A stretch of DNA of 64,000 bases from Shewanella sp. SR44-3. GTDB lineage: Bacteria; Pseudomonadota; Gammaproteobacteria; Enterobacterales; Shewanellaceae. The position numbers and the translations under genes are program-made. Each line of letters starts with the position of its first letter. The stretch's first letter is position 1. The notes under the pieces were generated by a model, which did no database searches, was not told where the DNA came from, and saw nothing but the letters and a program-made list of their open reading frames with translations. Shown here one piece after another: positions 16,782-25,901 of the stretch. The DNA lies in the NCBI RefSeq assembly GCF_014163735.1, contig NZ_JACJDV010000001.1, positions 186,001 through 250,000 on the forward strand, written 5' to 3'.

Positions 16782-17765
16782 CTAATCATTTATGTCATCA
16801 ATTTTATTTGCCACTATTGGCTTTGATAACTCTGAGCTACTTAAATATGGGACTTTTCCGGATGGAACTAAATTTGCGGCTGCATCAAGGTGCACGTCCT
16901 GATCATCGAAGAAGATGTGAGGCCGAAAGGCTTTTAACACTTTAGTCTTCTCTACTCCTCCTAAGAAAAAAGCCTCATCAACATACACGCCCCAATGCCT
17001 TAAGGTTTTAATTACTCGCATCTCTGATGGACTATTACGAGCTGTGACTAATGCGATGCGGATCGGTGAGTATTCAACGCGAATGGGTAATCTGTCCTGC
17101 AAGCGAGACAACTTATGCAATAAACTGGCGTAAGGGCCCTCTGCCATTGGGATATTTTGTTTTGCATCTTCTTCGGCATGAAAGGCTTCCATGCCTTGGG
17201 TTTTGTAAACCAATTCACTTTCATCAGAAAACAATACTGCATCACCATCGAAGGCGATGCGGACCTGACCCTCGGGTATTTCCGGTGCATCCGTTGGCGG
17301 TGCTTTTAATATTGCCGCGGCGCAGTTCTTGGAATCAATCACCTGCTGAGCATCTTTAACATTGGTGGTGAGAAACAAATCCACATCAAAGGCATCGAGA
17401 TAATCGGCAACGGTTTCACCCGCGGTAAAGGCTGAACGAGTAATGTTGAGCTTGTCGTGGCGAATAGTATTAAGCACCCGAAGACCGGTATCTGGGCTGT
17501 TTTGTGACATCACCACAACTTCAACAAGCGGGCTATTGCCCTGCTGATATTGATTAAGGCCAAGTAAAGCTTTGATCAGAGGGTAAACGGTCCCAGGTTT
17601 TAGCGGCTCATCTTCGTGTGCCAGCATAAACTCGCGGTATTTTTCAATGGCAGTACCAGGATCTGATTTAAAGGTTTCTCTGAAAATTTGGTCAGATTCC
17701 GCCATATCGAATAAGGCCGTGGCTGAAATACCAACGACTAAGGTATTAGAAAGATCTAGTGGCAT
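16782..17765 (-). CDS. cytosolic 5'-nucleotidase family protein
   Basis: 327 aa. The sequence matches the family related to vertebrate cytosolic 5'-nucleotidase I (5'-nucleotidase, PF06189 type). The N-terminal VVGISATALFDM, a central IAFDGDAVLFSDE (about 168-180) and FFDDQDVHLDAA near the C-terminus supply the HAD-like aspartates. It is expected to dephosphorylate nucleoside monophosphates in the cytoplasm. It sits between the HEPN gene and the defence operon, and may belong to the ordinary chromosome or to the island. Confidence 0.82.
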   Translation of the reverse strand: MPLDLSNTLVVGISATALFDMAESDQIFRETFKSDPGTAIEKYREFMLAHEDEPLKPGTVYPLIKALLGLNQYQQGNSPLVEVVVMSQNSPDTGLRVLNTIRHDKLNITRSAFTAGETVADYLDAFDVDLFLTTNVKDAQQVIDSKNCAAAILKAPPTDAPEIPEGQVRIAFDGDAVLFSDESELVYKTQGMEAFHAEEDAKQNIPMAEGPYASLLHKLSRLQDRLPIRVEYSPIRIALVTARNSPSEMRVIKTLRHWGVYVDEAFFLGGVEKTKVLKAFRPHIFFDDQDVHLDAAANLVPSGKVPYLSSSELSKPIVANKIDDIND

Positions 17766-17937
17766 AAAAACATCCTTGTTTCAGAGACTTGTATTCAAGC
17801 ATGAAGCTTTGCTGAACTCAAATTTTTTTGATAGCAAAGCTAAATAATCATGACAAATACTGCAGAATACACAGCATATCCCTTTTATGGGGTTCGGCTT
17901 GTCAGCCTTTATGAATGCTAATCCTAAGCGAGTCATA

Positions 17938-18105
17938 TTAATCCTTTAACTGTTGTTGCTGTTTAAGCTTAGTATCTTGGTTAGCAATGTTTTTGCTAAC
18001 TGGCACTTCATAGGTGTCGCCTTTGGCAAGGTATACTAGCAAGGCGATGGCGTTGATGATTAAGATCACCACTAACAGGGCTAACAGTAACAACAGCTTG
18101 GACAT
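17938..18105 (-). CDS. small single-pass membrane protein (55 aa)
   Basis: ATG at 18105, stop at 17938. Residues 4-27 (LLLLLALLVVILIINAIALLVYLA) form one clear membrane helix, followed by a polar, Gln-rich tail (KLKQQQQLKD). The start is preceded by AAGG at a workable distance. I do not recognise a family. The remaining bases between 17766 and 18271 show no other gene. Confidence 0.55.
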   Translation of the reverse strand: MSKLLLLLALLVVILIINAIALLVYLAKGDTYEVPVSKNIANQDTKLKQQQQLKD

Positions 18106-18271
18106 TGTTCATACCTTTTCAATAAATGTATGACTGCTAATGCCAGAACCGAGCCAAAACTGCGCTAACAGCGCCATCGATTAAACTCTAAATATTTCAA
18201 TTACTTATGACAAACCCACTTAAACGCATTAAATATTGAAGGTAGTTAATTTTAATAATAGGTAATTATTA

Positions 18272-19051
18272 TTACTTTCTGTAATCACTCAGTTGAACTA
18301 TATTGCCGCCAACAAGAGTACTATTAGCCGCCGCACTCTCTGCAGCCGCACTCTCTGCAGCCGCACTCTCTGCAGCCGTATTAGTAGCAGATGCTAAATC
18401 TGGCTTTGCTGGTAAGGATTGCGGCTCCAGCAATATCCCCTGACAATAATCCATCATCTTTACTATTGGCATAAATTTTTGTGTTTGATTATTTGCTCGC
18501 TTTTTTTGAGTATTGAGATGAATCGCTAAATCGGTGCACAGATCAGAAGGCAGCTCATTAAGCCCCTGCTCCGCCAACGCTTGGCTAACCCAAAGTGCGG
18601 CATCACTAATATGGCCGCTAATGCTTAAATCGGTATTTTTAACCCAATGAGTATCCATGTGCAGTTCAGCTAGCTCACTTAATAACATAGCAATATCACT
18701 ACTTGGTATGGCGCGCAGTTGCTGCAAGGTTTCTGCTAATGAATATTGCCACTGCATTTGTAAGCGTGCTGCTAATTCATCCAGCGTTAGCTTGGTATCA
18801 ACTGGAATAAACACAATAAAGCGGCTGTTTGCTTCACAGGCAATAATGGTTTTATGCCGAGCCCTCTCTCTATATACAGCGGGGCCATTATCGATAATGT
18901 TTAATTGCCAGCAAAACGTTTGCTCATCTGATGTTAAGCTATGCACCCCGACTCGTTGGCCCTCTTTATTAGGTAAGCGAGGTAAGTCGGCCTTAAGCCA
19001 TTTATTGAGTGCATTTGACACACTAAATTGCATTTGAAATTTGTTAATCAT
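18272..19051 (-). CDS. uncharacterised protein ending the defence operon (weakly DUF6933-like)
   Basis: 259 aa, not confidently recognised. RHKTIIACEANSRFIVFIP (about 66-84) and KNTDLSISGHISDA (about 138-151) recall DUF6933 proteins, which are of unknown function. Residues about 225-245 are an Ala/Glu/Ser tandem repeat (AAESA units) encoded by a 15-bp DNA repeat; the protein ends with NIVQLSDYRK. Its ATG overlaps the mcrC stop by 8 bases, so it is translated with mcrC and probably belongs to the system. The protein is cytoplasmic, with no signal peptide or membrane segment. Confidence 0.75.
   Translation of the reverse strand: MINKFQMQFSVSNALNKWLKADLPRLPNKEGQRVGVHSLTSDEQTFCWQLNIIDNGPAVYRERARHKTIIACEANSRFIVFIPVDTKLTLDELAARLQMQWQYSLAETLQQLRAIPSSDIAMLLSELAELHMDTHWVKNTDLSISGHISDAALWVSQALAEQGLNELPSDLCTDLAIHLNTQKKRANNQTQKFMPIVKMMDYCQGILLEPQSLPAKPDLASATNTAAESAAAESAAAESAAANSTLVGGNIVQLSDYRK
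18330..18374. repeat. three perfect 15-bp tandem repeats
   Basis: GCCGCACTCTCTGCA repeated three times without a mismatch, in frame within the 259-aa gene, coding for repeated Ala-Ala-Glu-Ser-Ala on the minus strand. Perfect identity suggests a recent or unstable slippage repeat. Confidence 0.9.
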
Positions 19052-20441
19052 GATTTAAACCTAGTATATGATGATTAATTCTGTCTTTAGCATCGTGACT
19101 GATATCAAAAGGAATAACCCACAACCTCAACTTCCCTGCGGTATCATAATTAAAACTATGCTCGAAAGGTGCGTTAAAGCTACTGGTTTTAGGGTATATC
19201 AATACTAATTCACCTTCGGCATGTAAGTATTTGTGACCATAACCTAGCATTTGATAAAAGTCTGACTGTGACAGTCCAAATTTGTTTTTCCCTTTGGGTT
19301 TAGCCATATCAATTAATTTCCACTTAGTATCAAGCACAATCGAACCTAGATCTGGGGTTGTTATAAGCAAATCTGGCCGTAAGTGGAAATAATTTTTTGC
19401 ATCATAAGTGACTAAAGACGTAGATTGAACTTGAGCAGACAGCGTAGAGGGGTATTGGACTTTCTTCCTCAAATATTGGGCAACAAAGCTTTCAAACACG
19501 GCTTCCATTGGAAATAGCAGCGAATAAGCGTTGTTTTCGCCTAGCATTGATTGCGGAGAGTAACCTTGCAATATTAATCTTGCCCAACTTAACGGCACAT
19601 CATAATGCTGCATTCCCCGCTGCAGCTTGATACGAGAAAAGTCATCTTTATAATTGGTGCTTAACGGCACCTCATCAAAAGCAAATAATAGCTCCTGAAC
19701 CAGCTTTTTACTCTTAGTCACTTGGGTATATCCGGCAACCTTGCCTAAGGCTGAGTGGATAAGGCGGTTTTCAGCTCTATCCATAAGGTAGGCATCATAC
19801 TCAACATAAAATTTATGGCGGTTGATAAAATTATGTTTTAGCTGTTGGCTATGTAACAACTTACCCTTTAAAAATGGGCTATTGCTTTGCTCTCTCACAT
19901 AGTCACTTTTAATGCCCTTTTTGATTAAATGGTTCACTGCAGTTAAAAACTGCGCAATAAAAATTTCCATTAAGGGCATTTTTTGCTTTTTGATGCTGGC
20001 CACTTCAGTTTCAATGTGGCGAAACTGCTTAAGTGATTTCAGCATCATCAACAATGAAAGCCTAGCCCGCTCTTCACTGCCTTTGTTATCGCAGTAATTG
20101 CTATCACGGCAATTGTTATCACTGCTAAGCTTATCACCCATAGGGCTCATGTCACTGTGTTTGGCAACCTTAGGTAGCACTTCAATCTGAGTGCCATCTG
20201 GGCACAGTATAACGCCAGCATAATTTTGCACTTGCAGCACTTCCATGCCGTGTGCAATTGTTAATTTTAAAAATCGAGACTCAGAAACATCACATAAACA
20301 GCACTTTTTTAAATATTCAAAAGCGTGCTGCGTAATCGCGTTGACTCGTTCGTCTTTAGCTGCTTTGTCGCTTGCACTTAAAAGACCATATTCAAATACA
20401 GTAATATTGGTCTTCTTTGGCTGCTTTAATCCCTTCAGCAT
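19044..20441 (-). CDS. mcrC: McrC-family nuclease subunit
   Basis: 465-aa endonuclease subunit of a McrBC-type modification-dependent restriction enzyme. The PD-(D/E)xK core is visible as RPDLL (355-359) and VLDTKWK (369-375), with QMLGYG (about 397-402) following. The N-terminal domain contains EVLPK, as in McrC proteins. It starts 10 bases after mcrB, and its stop overlaps the next gene by 8 bases. The acidic run around residues 100-125 (MGDKLSSDNNCRDSN) looks like an extra loop. Confidence 0.92.
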   Translation of the reverse strand: MLKGLKQPKKTNITVFEYGLLSASDKAAKDERVNAITQHAFEYLKKCCLCDVSESRFLKLTIAHGMEVLQVQNYAGVILCPDGTQIEVLPKVAKHSDMSPMGDKLSSDNNCRDSNYCDNKGSEERARLSLLMMLKSLKQFRHIETEVASIKKQKMPLMEIFIAQFLTAVNHLIKKGIKSDYVREQSNSPFLKGKLLHSQQLKHNFINRHKFYVEYDAYLMDRAENRLIHSALGKVAGYTQVTKSKKLVQELLFAFDEVPLSTNYKDDFSRIKLQRGMQHYDVPLSWARLILQGYSPQSMLGENNAYSLLFPMEAVFESFVAQYLRKKVQYPSTLSAQVQSTSLVTYDAKNYFHLRPDLLITTPDLGSIVLDTKWKLIDMAKPKGKNKFGLSQSDFYQMLGYGHKYLHAEGELVLIYPKTSSFNAPFEHSFNYDTAGKLRLWVIPFDISHDAKDRINHHILGLNHD

Positions 20442-20451
20442 GATTGACTAA

Positions 20452-22827
20452 TCAAGCCTCAATCTTAGGTAATTGGCTAGCATCATAAATGGCAATATAT
20501 GTATTTACACTCTGCCAGAGCTTGGAATCATTACTGATCAGGCTAAACGCTTGGGCTCCATCAGCCAAGTCACTGACTTCGTCACTGTCACCAAATAGCG
20601 CGCTGTAATCGACATCAGACTGTTTAATAAGCTGATAAGCTTCTGGCTTTTGATTATCACCCAGCACTAAACGTATCTTTTGCCAATCTTCAAAAAAGTA
20701 CTCAGCGAGTAATGGAATTATCTTATTCTGAAAACAGTTTCTAAGCTCATGAAGTGGCTCATCAATTTTATCAGCAGCAATAACTTTCACAACAGGCATT
20801 AAAAACGCATGACCTAGCTGATGTTCCCTGTCATATAACGCTGAAATTCGTTTATTCATTGTTTCAAGTAAACGCGCTAAATCTATTTCAAAACCTTCAT
20901 TTGCAAGTTTGAATGGCAAGCCTTCTTCGTTATGTAATACATTGTAATCAGGCATCATTTCGACAAAATCGAAACGGCGGCGAAGAGCTGTGTCCATAAG
21001 TGCTAACGACCTATCAGCAGTATTCATGGTGCCGATTATATAAAGGTTATCCGGTACAGAGAACCTATCACCAGTGTATGGCAAGGATACTTCTATAACC
21101 TCTTCACCACCCAAACGCTTCGATGGTTCAATCAATGTAATTAGCTCACCAAAAATCTTTGATATATTTCCCCTATTGATTTCATCGATTATCAAGACGT
21201 AATTTTGCTTATTAGTAACAACTGCGCTAGTTTCTTCCGAGATACAAGCCTTAACAGCATCTAGTGCGCGAATATAGTAAGATGCATGCTGCTTGGCTAG
21301 CCCTGAAACATTATCTGATTTTTTAATGCCTTGTCTGCTATCTACCCCTTCAAGGTATAGCGACCTTAAATCATCATATTTCATTTTTGACGTATTATTC
21401 CAATTACCACCATATCTAAAGCCATCCTCTTCAATGGCAATAAGCGAGCAAGACTCTGTCAATGGGTAGGCATCAGCTTCGTCAAACATTGATAACTTGA
21501 AAGCTTCTAGTGCTTGGTTGAACTTACTTTCATCTTTTAATTTTGCGGTTGATTTTTGACTGTCTTCTACATTGCGCTTTGCAACTTTACAAATCTGTTT
21601 AAACACACCATCTTTTTCAAAGTAACTAAGCTGGTCACCCTCAGTTTTAGCGCTTAAACCCTCAACGAACTCCTCGTAGCCATAACTTTGATGAAAAGTA
21701 ACAAACTTTATACGTCCTGCGTCATAAAGTTCCTTGTAAAGGCGAGTTAATTCGGCTCGCTGATCTGGTGTTGCACTTGAACTTTCATCTATACCAAGAG
21801 CACTAAACATTTTAGGTTCAGCCGCTTTTACCGCTGCTTGAATTGAGTGATATGTTTTACCTGTGCCCGGTGGACCATATAAAATCTGATTAAGAGGTAC
21901 TCTATTCATTGTTTCCACAGATCCATTACTACTGTTATTTTCAGGCTTAGTTATTTGGCGAGTATCGAAGCCCAAGTCTTCAAATGTAAGTTCGTAGTAT
22001 GGCTTAAGAACTTCCTCTTCAAACATCCAGAATTCTTTTTTAGGTACTTCCCAGCTTGTGCCGTTAAAGCTTGGCGACCACCTTTTAGGGTTACCCTGAT
22101 ACTGTATAGGTTTATCTAATTGCTTAATAATCTCGTACTTACGCATCATCCATTCATTATCGAAATATGGCCCCTCAAAATATTGGACATCCGACGTAAC
22201 TCTAACTACCTGATATACCTTGCCACCGTAACTCAGCGATACAACATCTCCCTCACTAATTTCCTTAAATGCGCTAGCGCTACCATTACCCGTATTTTCA
22301 TGTACAGTAATAATATGATTTTGCTCTAGCCAATCAAGTTCTTCTTTTTTGAATGTTGATGGGCTGTGAGAAACCTTCCAAACTCTAGGGTTTACGTTAG
22401 CAGAGGCATCACCGTAGTCGATAGGCCAACGACCTTTACCGTACAAAGCATTTTTCTCAAAAACTGCCGACTGACTATTTAACTCTGCTTCTATCTGTTT
22501 TTGGTTTTCTGCAAGATTATTGGTTAGTTCAATGCGCTTAGCGTTGTTACGTTCATATTTACTCGAAAAGCAAACTACTAATTCGTTATTGATAAAGCGA
22601 AAGTCACCAACAACCTTACCATTTGTTTCATCAATGCTTTTTCGGCCAAAATGAAGCTTTGTATGCCCACGACTCACATTCCATAAATCAAAGTTGGCTT
22701 GATGAATAACGTTAATTGCAGCATCTAATACCGCCTTATCTAACCCTTTTCTATTAACAAATACCTTAAAGTCATCGGTCGCAGAGCATTTTTCGATATT
22801 TGGGTACTCAGTATTACCATTTGCCAT
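20452..22827 (-). CDS. mcrB: McrB-family AAA+ GTPase with N-terminal reader region
   Basis: 791 aa. The AAA+ motor has Walker A GPPGTGKT (318-325), Walker B LIIDEINR (544-551) and the McrB signature MNTADRS (601-607) that marks GTP-using McrB motors. The 300 residues before it should recognise modified DNA. Part of them (about 147-265: WKVSHSPS, ISEGDVVSLSYGG, GPYFDNEW) resembles an EVE/PUA-like base reader rather than the E. coli McrB N-domain. Residues 20-90 form a separate small domain I do not recognise. Its ATG overlaps the stop of the upstream gene (TAATG). Confidence 0.9.
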   Translation of the reverse strand: MANGNTEYPNIEKCSATDDFKVFVNRKGLDKAVLDAAINVIHQANFDLWNVSRGHTKLHFGRKSIDETNGKVVGDFRFINNELVVCFSSKYERNNAKRIELTNNLAENQKQIEAELNSQSAVFEKNALYGKGRWPIDYGDASANVNPRVWKVSHSPSTFKKEELDWLEQNHIITVHENTGNGSASAFKEISEGDVVSLSYGGKVYQVVRVTSDVQYFEGPYFDNEWMMRKYEIIKQLDKPIQYQGNPKRWSPSFNGTSWEVPKKEFWMFEEEVLKPYYELTFEDLGFDTRQITKPENNSSNGSVETMNRVPLNQILYGPPGTGKTYHSIQAAVKAAEPKMFSALGIDESSSATPDQRAELTRLYKELYDAGRIKFVTFHQSYGYEEFVEGLSAKTEGDQLSYFEKDGVFKQICKVAKRNVEDSQKSTAKLKDESKFNQALEAFKLSMFDEADAYPLTESCSLIAIEEDGFRYGGNWNNTSKMKYDDLRSLYLEGVDSRQGIKKSDNVSGLAKQHASYYIRALDAVKACISEETSAVVTNKQNYVLIIDEINRGNISKIFGELITLIEPSKRLGGEEVIEVSLPYTGDRFSVPDNLYIIGTMNTADRSLALMDTALRRRFDFVEMMPDYNVLHNEEGLPFKLANEGFEIDLARLLETMNKRISALYDREHQLGHAFLMPVVKVIAADKIDEPLHELRNCFQNKIIPLLAEYFFEDWQKIRLVLGDNQKPEAYQLIKQSDVDYSALFGDSDEVSDLADGAQAFSLISNDSKLWQSVNTYIAIYDASQLPKIEA

Positions 22828-23489
22828 TAAAAACCTTCCTTCGTTGTTAAGATTTTCTCACAGGCCTTATAACGTTTCTCAAGTGCAATAGCTTGGTAAT
22901 AGTCACTTTCTATCCCAGCGGTTAAGATACGTTTTTTATGTCCTGTGTTGGGGTCGGTAATATACGAACTAATGCTTTTAGGAGCGCTTTCGTCTTCATA
23001 CCATGAAATATTAAACGCACATAAATTCGGGAAAAAGTACATATGCTTATAGGCTGGAATATGGGCGTGAATCCACCATGCTAATGACGTCCAATCACCT
23101 GTTTTCTCAAAATAATCAAGATACGAAGGGATAACGATACACGCTGTTGCGCCCATATTGCCATTTTCATCTCGCCTATCCCAAATATGGCCAGCATAGT
23201 TCTTTTCATTGCTCGCGCAATTAGCACCTAGTTCATTACCCAACTGGTTTACTTCACATCTTCTAAAAGCAGAACGAATATGAATACGCCCCCATACCTC
23301 TTGAATAGGCTCAAGCACTTTTTCACAAAGCTGCGTACCTGCTGCTACTGCCAATTCGATATCATCTGGAATGTTATTAATGCCATGAACAGCGGCAGTT
23401 TCGGAAAACAGAAAATCACGTAAGAAAAAATGCTTTGATAAACGCGTTCTGGCTAAGTTATCTAGCGTTGTTATTTTTGACTTTGACAT
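22827..23489 (-). CDS. peptidase M15-like protein within the restriction operon
   Basis: 220 aa. The layout resembles the D-Ala-D-Ala carboxypeptidase/M15 fold: KHFFLRDFLFSETA at the N-terminus, SAFRRCEVNQLGN (73-85) in place of the usual SGYRs-x-N, GHIWD (100-104), GATACIVIP (113-121) where SxHxxGxAxD is expected, and FNISWYED (159-166) where the final HxD/H lies. Several expected zinc ligands appear changed, so it may be non-catalytic. No signal peptide is present, so it would be cytoplasmic, which is unusual for a wall peptidase. It is translationally coupled to mcrB. Confidence 0.55.
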   Translation of the reverse strand: MSKSKITTLDNLARTRLSKHFFLRDFLFSETAAVHGINNIPDDIELAVAAGTQLCEKVLEPIQEVWGRIHIRSAFRRCEVNQLGNELGANCASNEKNYAGHIWDRRDENGNMGATACIVIPSYLDYFEKTGDWTSLAWWIHAHIPAYKHMYFFPNLCAFNISWYEDESAPKSISSYITDPNTGHKKRILTAGIESDYYQAIALEKRYKACEKILTTKEGF

Positions 23490-23500
23490 AATAAAATCCT

Positions 23501-24733
23501 TTACTGCTTTGGTGATAAGCGGTTAATTAAGTCAACAAGTTGAGTTGGCCCTTGGTCGTTTTTCACCATATCGGTTGTACTTGGTCTGAATAAGGTTTGC
23601 AGTATAAGCTGGCGGTCTTCTTCTTTAGGCCCTTGTCCTTTACGAGTGAGTGCAAGGTAAGTATGGATCATCGTTCTGCGCTCTTGGGCATCGGTAGTGA
23701 GATGTAGGTGAGACATAAAGATATTGGCTGCAACTTTAATTAACCAAATACCAAATGTAGTAATAACGGCAACAGTTATCAGCTTATTAAGTGCGACATC
23801 TTTAATCGTTGTGTTTAAGTGATTATCAACAAAGTATATTAGCGTTGTAACAACAGCGATAATCATCAATAACATTACAATACCAAAGCCGATTGCTTTA
23901 TTACGGTTACTTTTTTGTTGAATGCCCCAATACCTCACAGCAGCATGCAAAGCGAGCTTATCGTCATAGGTTTTTGTGAGGTTTTCTAAATCTGTCTTTG
24001 CCTTTACAAGTTCATCATCGAACTTTGTTTTAAATTGATTTTTATGGGTTTCCAAATCGGCAGTTTGCGTATCTGTTTGGTCTTGCCAATCAGTGATCAA
24101 ACCATCAACAGTTAAGTTCTGGCGAGTTGCTTCGTCAATTTTTATTTGATATTCAGTAACCCAATTATCTCTATTGTTAGTGAACTCATCATCCCAACGA
24201 TGCTTTAATTGTTCTAGCGACTCTGTCTCGTCGTCAATCCTGCCTTCACTCCCGGAAAAGTAAGCATCCGCTTCTAGCAGGCCTTGATACATGTTTCGGT
24301 CAATTTGGGAAACATTAATATCAAACGCGACAGCAATAGCGGCTAAACCATACTCTGTGCTTTTATTCTTTTGTCGTTGAATAAATCCGTTAAATGTCGC
24401 TTCTTCAGTGTAAAGCCCCTTGCTATTTAAGTAATTGGTAAATGACTGGCTAAATTGCTCTACACGGGCGTTATAATTGAACGGTTCATGCTTAAATCGC
24501 TGTAAACCATTGGTAATTTGTTGTTGTAGATTATTCCAACTCTCATCGAATATGCTGAACAGCTGTTGCATTTGATAGCGTTGAGCAATATTTCTATCAA
24601 AAGCATAAAGTTGTCGTTGTTGTTGAACCCAAGCGAGTAACTTTTCAGGTTCATCAAACCATTTACTGCCTGTTTCGGTTTTAATGGTGATGCGTTTAAG
24701 TTTTGTTTCTTCTTGTTCTCTTTCTTCTGACAT
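23501..24733 (-). CDS. DUF6161-like membrane-anchored coiled-coil protein
   Basis: 410 aa. The first 275 residues are soluble, rich in Gln/Asp/Lys and partly coiled coil (about 170-265). Two membrane helices follow at about 280-303 and 317-340, then the tail ERRTMIHTYLALTRKG (351-366), which I associate with DUF6161. Such proteins turn up near type I restriction genes; the function is unknown. It begins 34 bases after hsdS and ends 11 bases before the M15-like gene. A membrane effector or sensor role is an inference. Confidence 0.7.
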   Translation of the reverse strand: MSEEREQEETKLKRITIKTETGSKWFDEPEKLLAWVQQQRQLYAFDRNIAQRYQMQQLFSIFDESWNNLQQQITNGLQRFKHEPFNYNARVEQFSQSFTNYLNSKGLYTEEATFNGFIQRQKNKSTEYGLAAIAVAFDINVSQIDRNMYQGLLEADAYFSGSEGRIDDETESLEQLKHRWDDEFTNNRDNWVTEYQIKIDEATRQNLTVDGLITDWQDQTDTQTADLETHKNQFKTKFDDELVKAKTDLENLTKTYDDKLALHAAVRYWGIQQKSNRNKAIGFGIVMLLMIIAVVTTLIYFVDNHLNTTIKDVALNKLITVAVITTFGIWLIKVAANIFMSHLHLTTDAQERRTMIHTYLALTRKGQGPKEEDRQLILQTLFRPSTTDMVKNDQGPTQLVDLINRLSPKQ

Positions 24734-24767
24734 CTAAACGTCCTTGTTATTGTCTTTATTAATAGAG

Positions 24768-25901
24768 TTATAGTTCGCCGGTGAATGCTTTTTGGCTTAG
24801 TGAATCAAATAATGGTTTTTTATTTTGAGTTTCTGCATTTTCAAGCATATCTAAAATCTGAATGACTATCATTTCAAACTTCTTCTGCAACTCTATTGGC
24901 GGTACGATTATTTCAAGCGACTCAACTTGTTGTTTAGTCAGCGCTTCTCTTGTAGCGCCTCCAGCAGTCGCAATACTCATTAGCTTTTGTTTATAGCTTT
25001 TAGCAGTGATTAGCCTTGCTATATAAGTGGGCAATATAACGTCTTCTTTAACTCTCACTATACAAACATGCTGGTTTACTCGAGCAGGTAAAATTTTGTT
25101 ATCAACTAAGGTAGCTCTACACACTGAAGCTCCAGTAATATTTAACAAAAGATCATTTTTTTCGATTACCACATTTTTAAGTTTTTCAGCTTGTTCGTCA
25201 GATAGAAAAGCCAGATTTTTATGAACAAATTTATTATCATAGATATTTAAACTACGAATTAAAGAAATCCCTTCTTCAAGGTAAGCTTCTTTACCCCCTC
25301 TAGGAGTTGATCCACTTCCTAACTTAATTGTTAATTTCTTTAACTCTTTAACTCCCCAACCTTTCGGGTTGGTGACAGGATCGCCGAACATGTCTAGGAA
25401 GACGCTGCGGAGGAAGTCGTCCGCGAGTTGGATGGCTTGTTGACGTTTGCGGCGGATGGCATCGGCTTTATCTAATATCGCGGCAATGCGTTTTTGCTCT
25501 TGAGGAAGAGGAACGGGTAAGAAAGTCCTTTCCAAAATTTCCATTGTTATGTATTTTGTATTTGTTCCCTTCGAGTCATGTTTTAATTTTTCTAATTGAG
25601 CTTGTAACGCATATTTATAAAAATCATAACTATGTTCAGAATTCGCCAGTGTCAAAACGTAAGTTCTTTGGTAAGCATTAAACTTCCCAGAATAATGCTT
25701 CACGTCATACTGTCCCTGTGCATTATTACCTGCAAGCAAAAGAGCCTCTTGATCGAAAGCATGTGTATCAATATGAAACAGTTCTTTTGCGCATGTAAAA
25801 AATGGGTATTTCCCATTTTCAATTGCAGCATTTGAATTTAGTTTTCCAGTTGTAATATTGAAACATTTAGTAACAGGAAAATATTCTACTCTTGAACTCA
25901 C
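24768..25901 (-). CDS. hsdS: type I restriction-modification specificity subunit HsdS
   Basis: 377 aa, which chooses the DNA target of the HsdM/HsdR complex. Two target-recognition domains are seen (about 1-145 and 185-345), each ended by a helical spacer: [25 protein letters not shown] (first) and [10 protein letters not shown] (second). [11 protein letters not shown] separates the halves. It starts at GTG and overlaps the hsdM stop by 4 bases (GTGA). The target sequence cannot be read from the protein. Confidence 0.93.
   Translation of the reverse strand: MSSRVEYFPVTKCFNITTGKLNSNAAIENGKYPFFTCAKELFHIDTHAFDQEALLLAGNNAQGQYDVKHYSGKFNAYQRTYVLTLANSEHSYDFYKYALQAQLEKLKHDSKGTNTKYITMEILERTFLPVPLPQEQKRIAAILDKADAIRRKRQQAIQLADDFLRSVFLDMFGDPVTNPKGWGVKELKKLTIKLGSGSTPRGGKEAYLEEGISLIRSLNIYDNKFVHKNLAFLSDEQAEKLKNVVIEKNDLLLNITGASVCRATLVDNKILPARVNQHVCIVRVKEDVILPTYIARLITAKSYKQKLMSIATAGGATREALTKQQVESLEIIVPPIELQKKFEMIVIQILDMLENAETQNKKPLFDSLSQKAFTGEL

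Noticed and set aside
16782..17765. 5'-nucleotidase as a phage-defence nucleotide-depletion effector
   Set aside because: The family is common in ordinary chromosomes and there is no operon link; no evidence beyond proximity.
18216..18268. A/T-only inverted repeat after the 259-aa gene as operon terminator
   Set aside because: The stem is weak and no T run follows on the minus strand.
18330..18374. Short direct repeats that might be a CRISPR array
   Set aside because: Three contiguous 15-bp units with no spacers, inside a coding frame; there are no cas genes.
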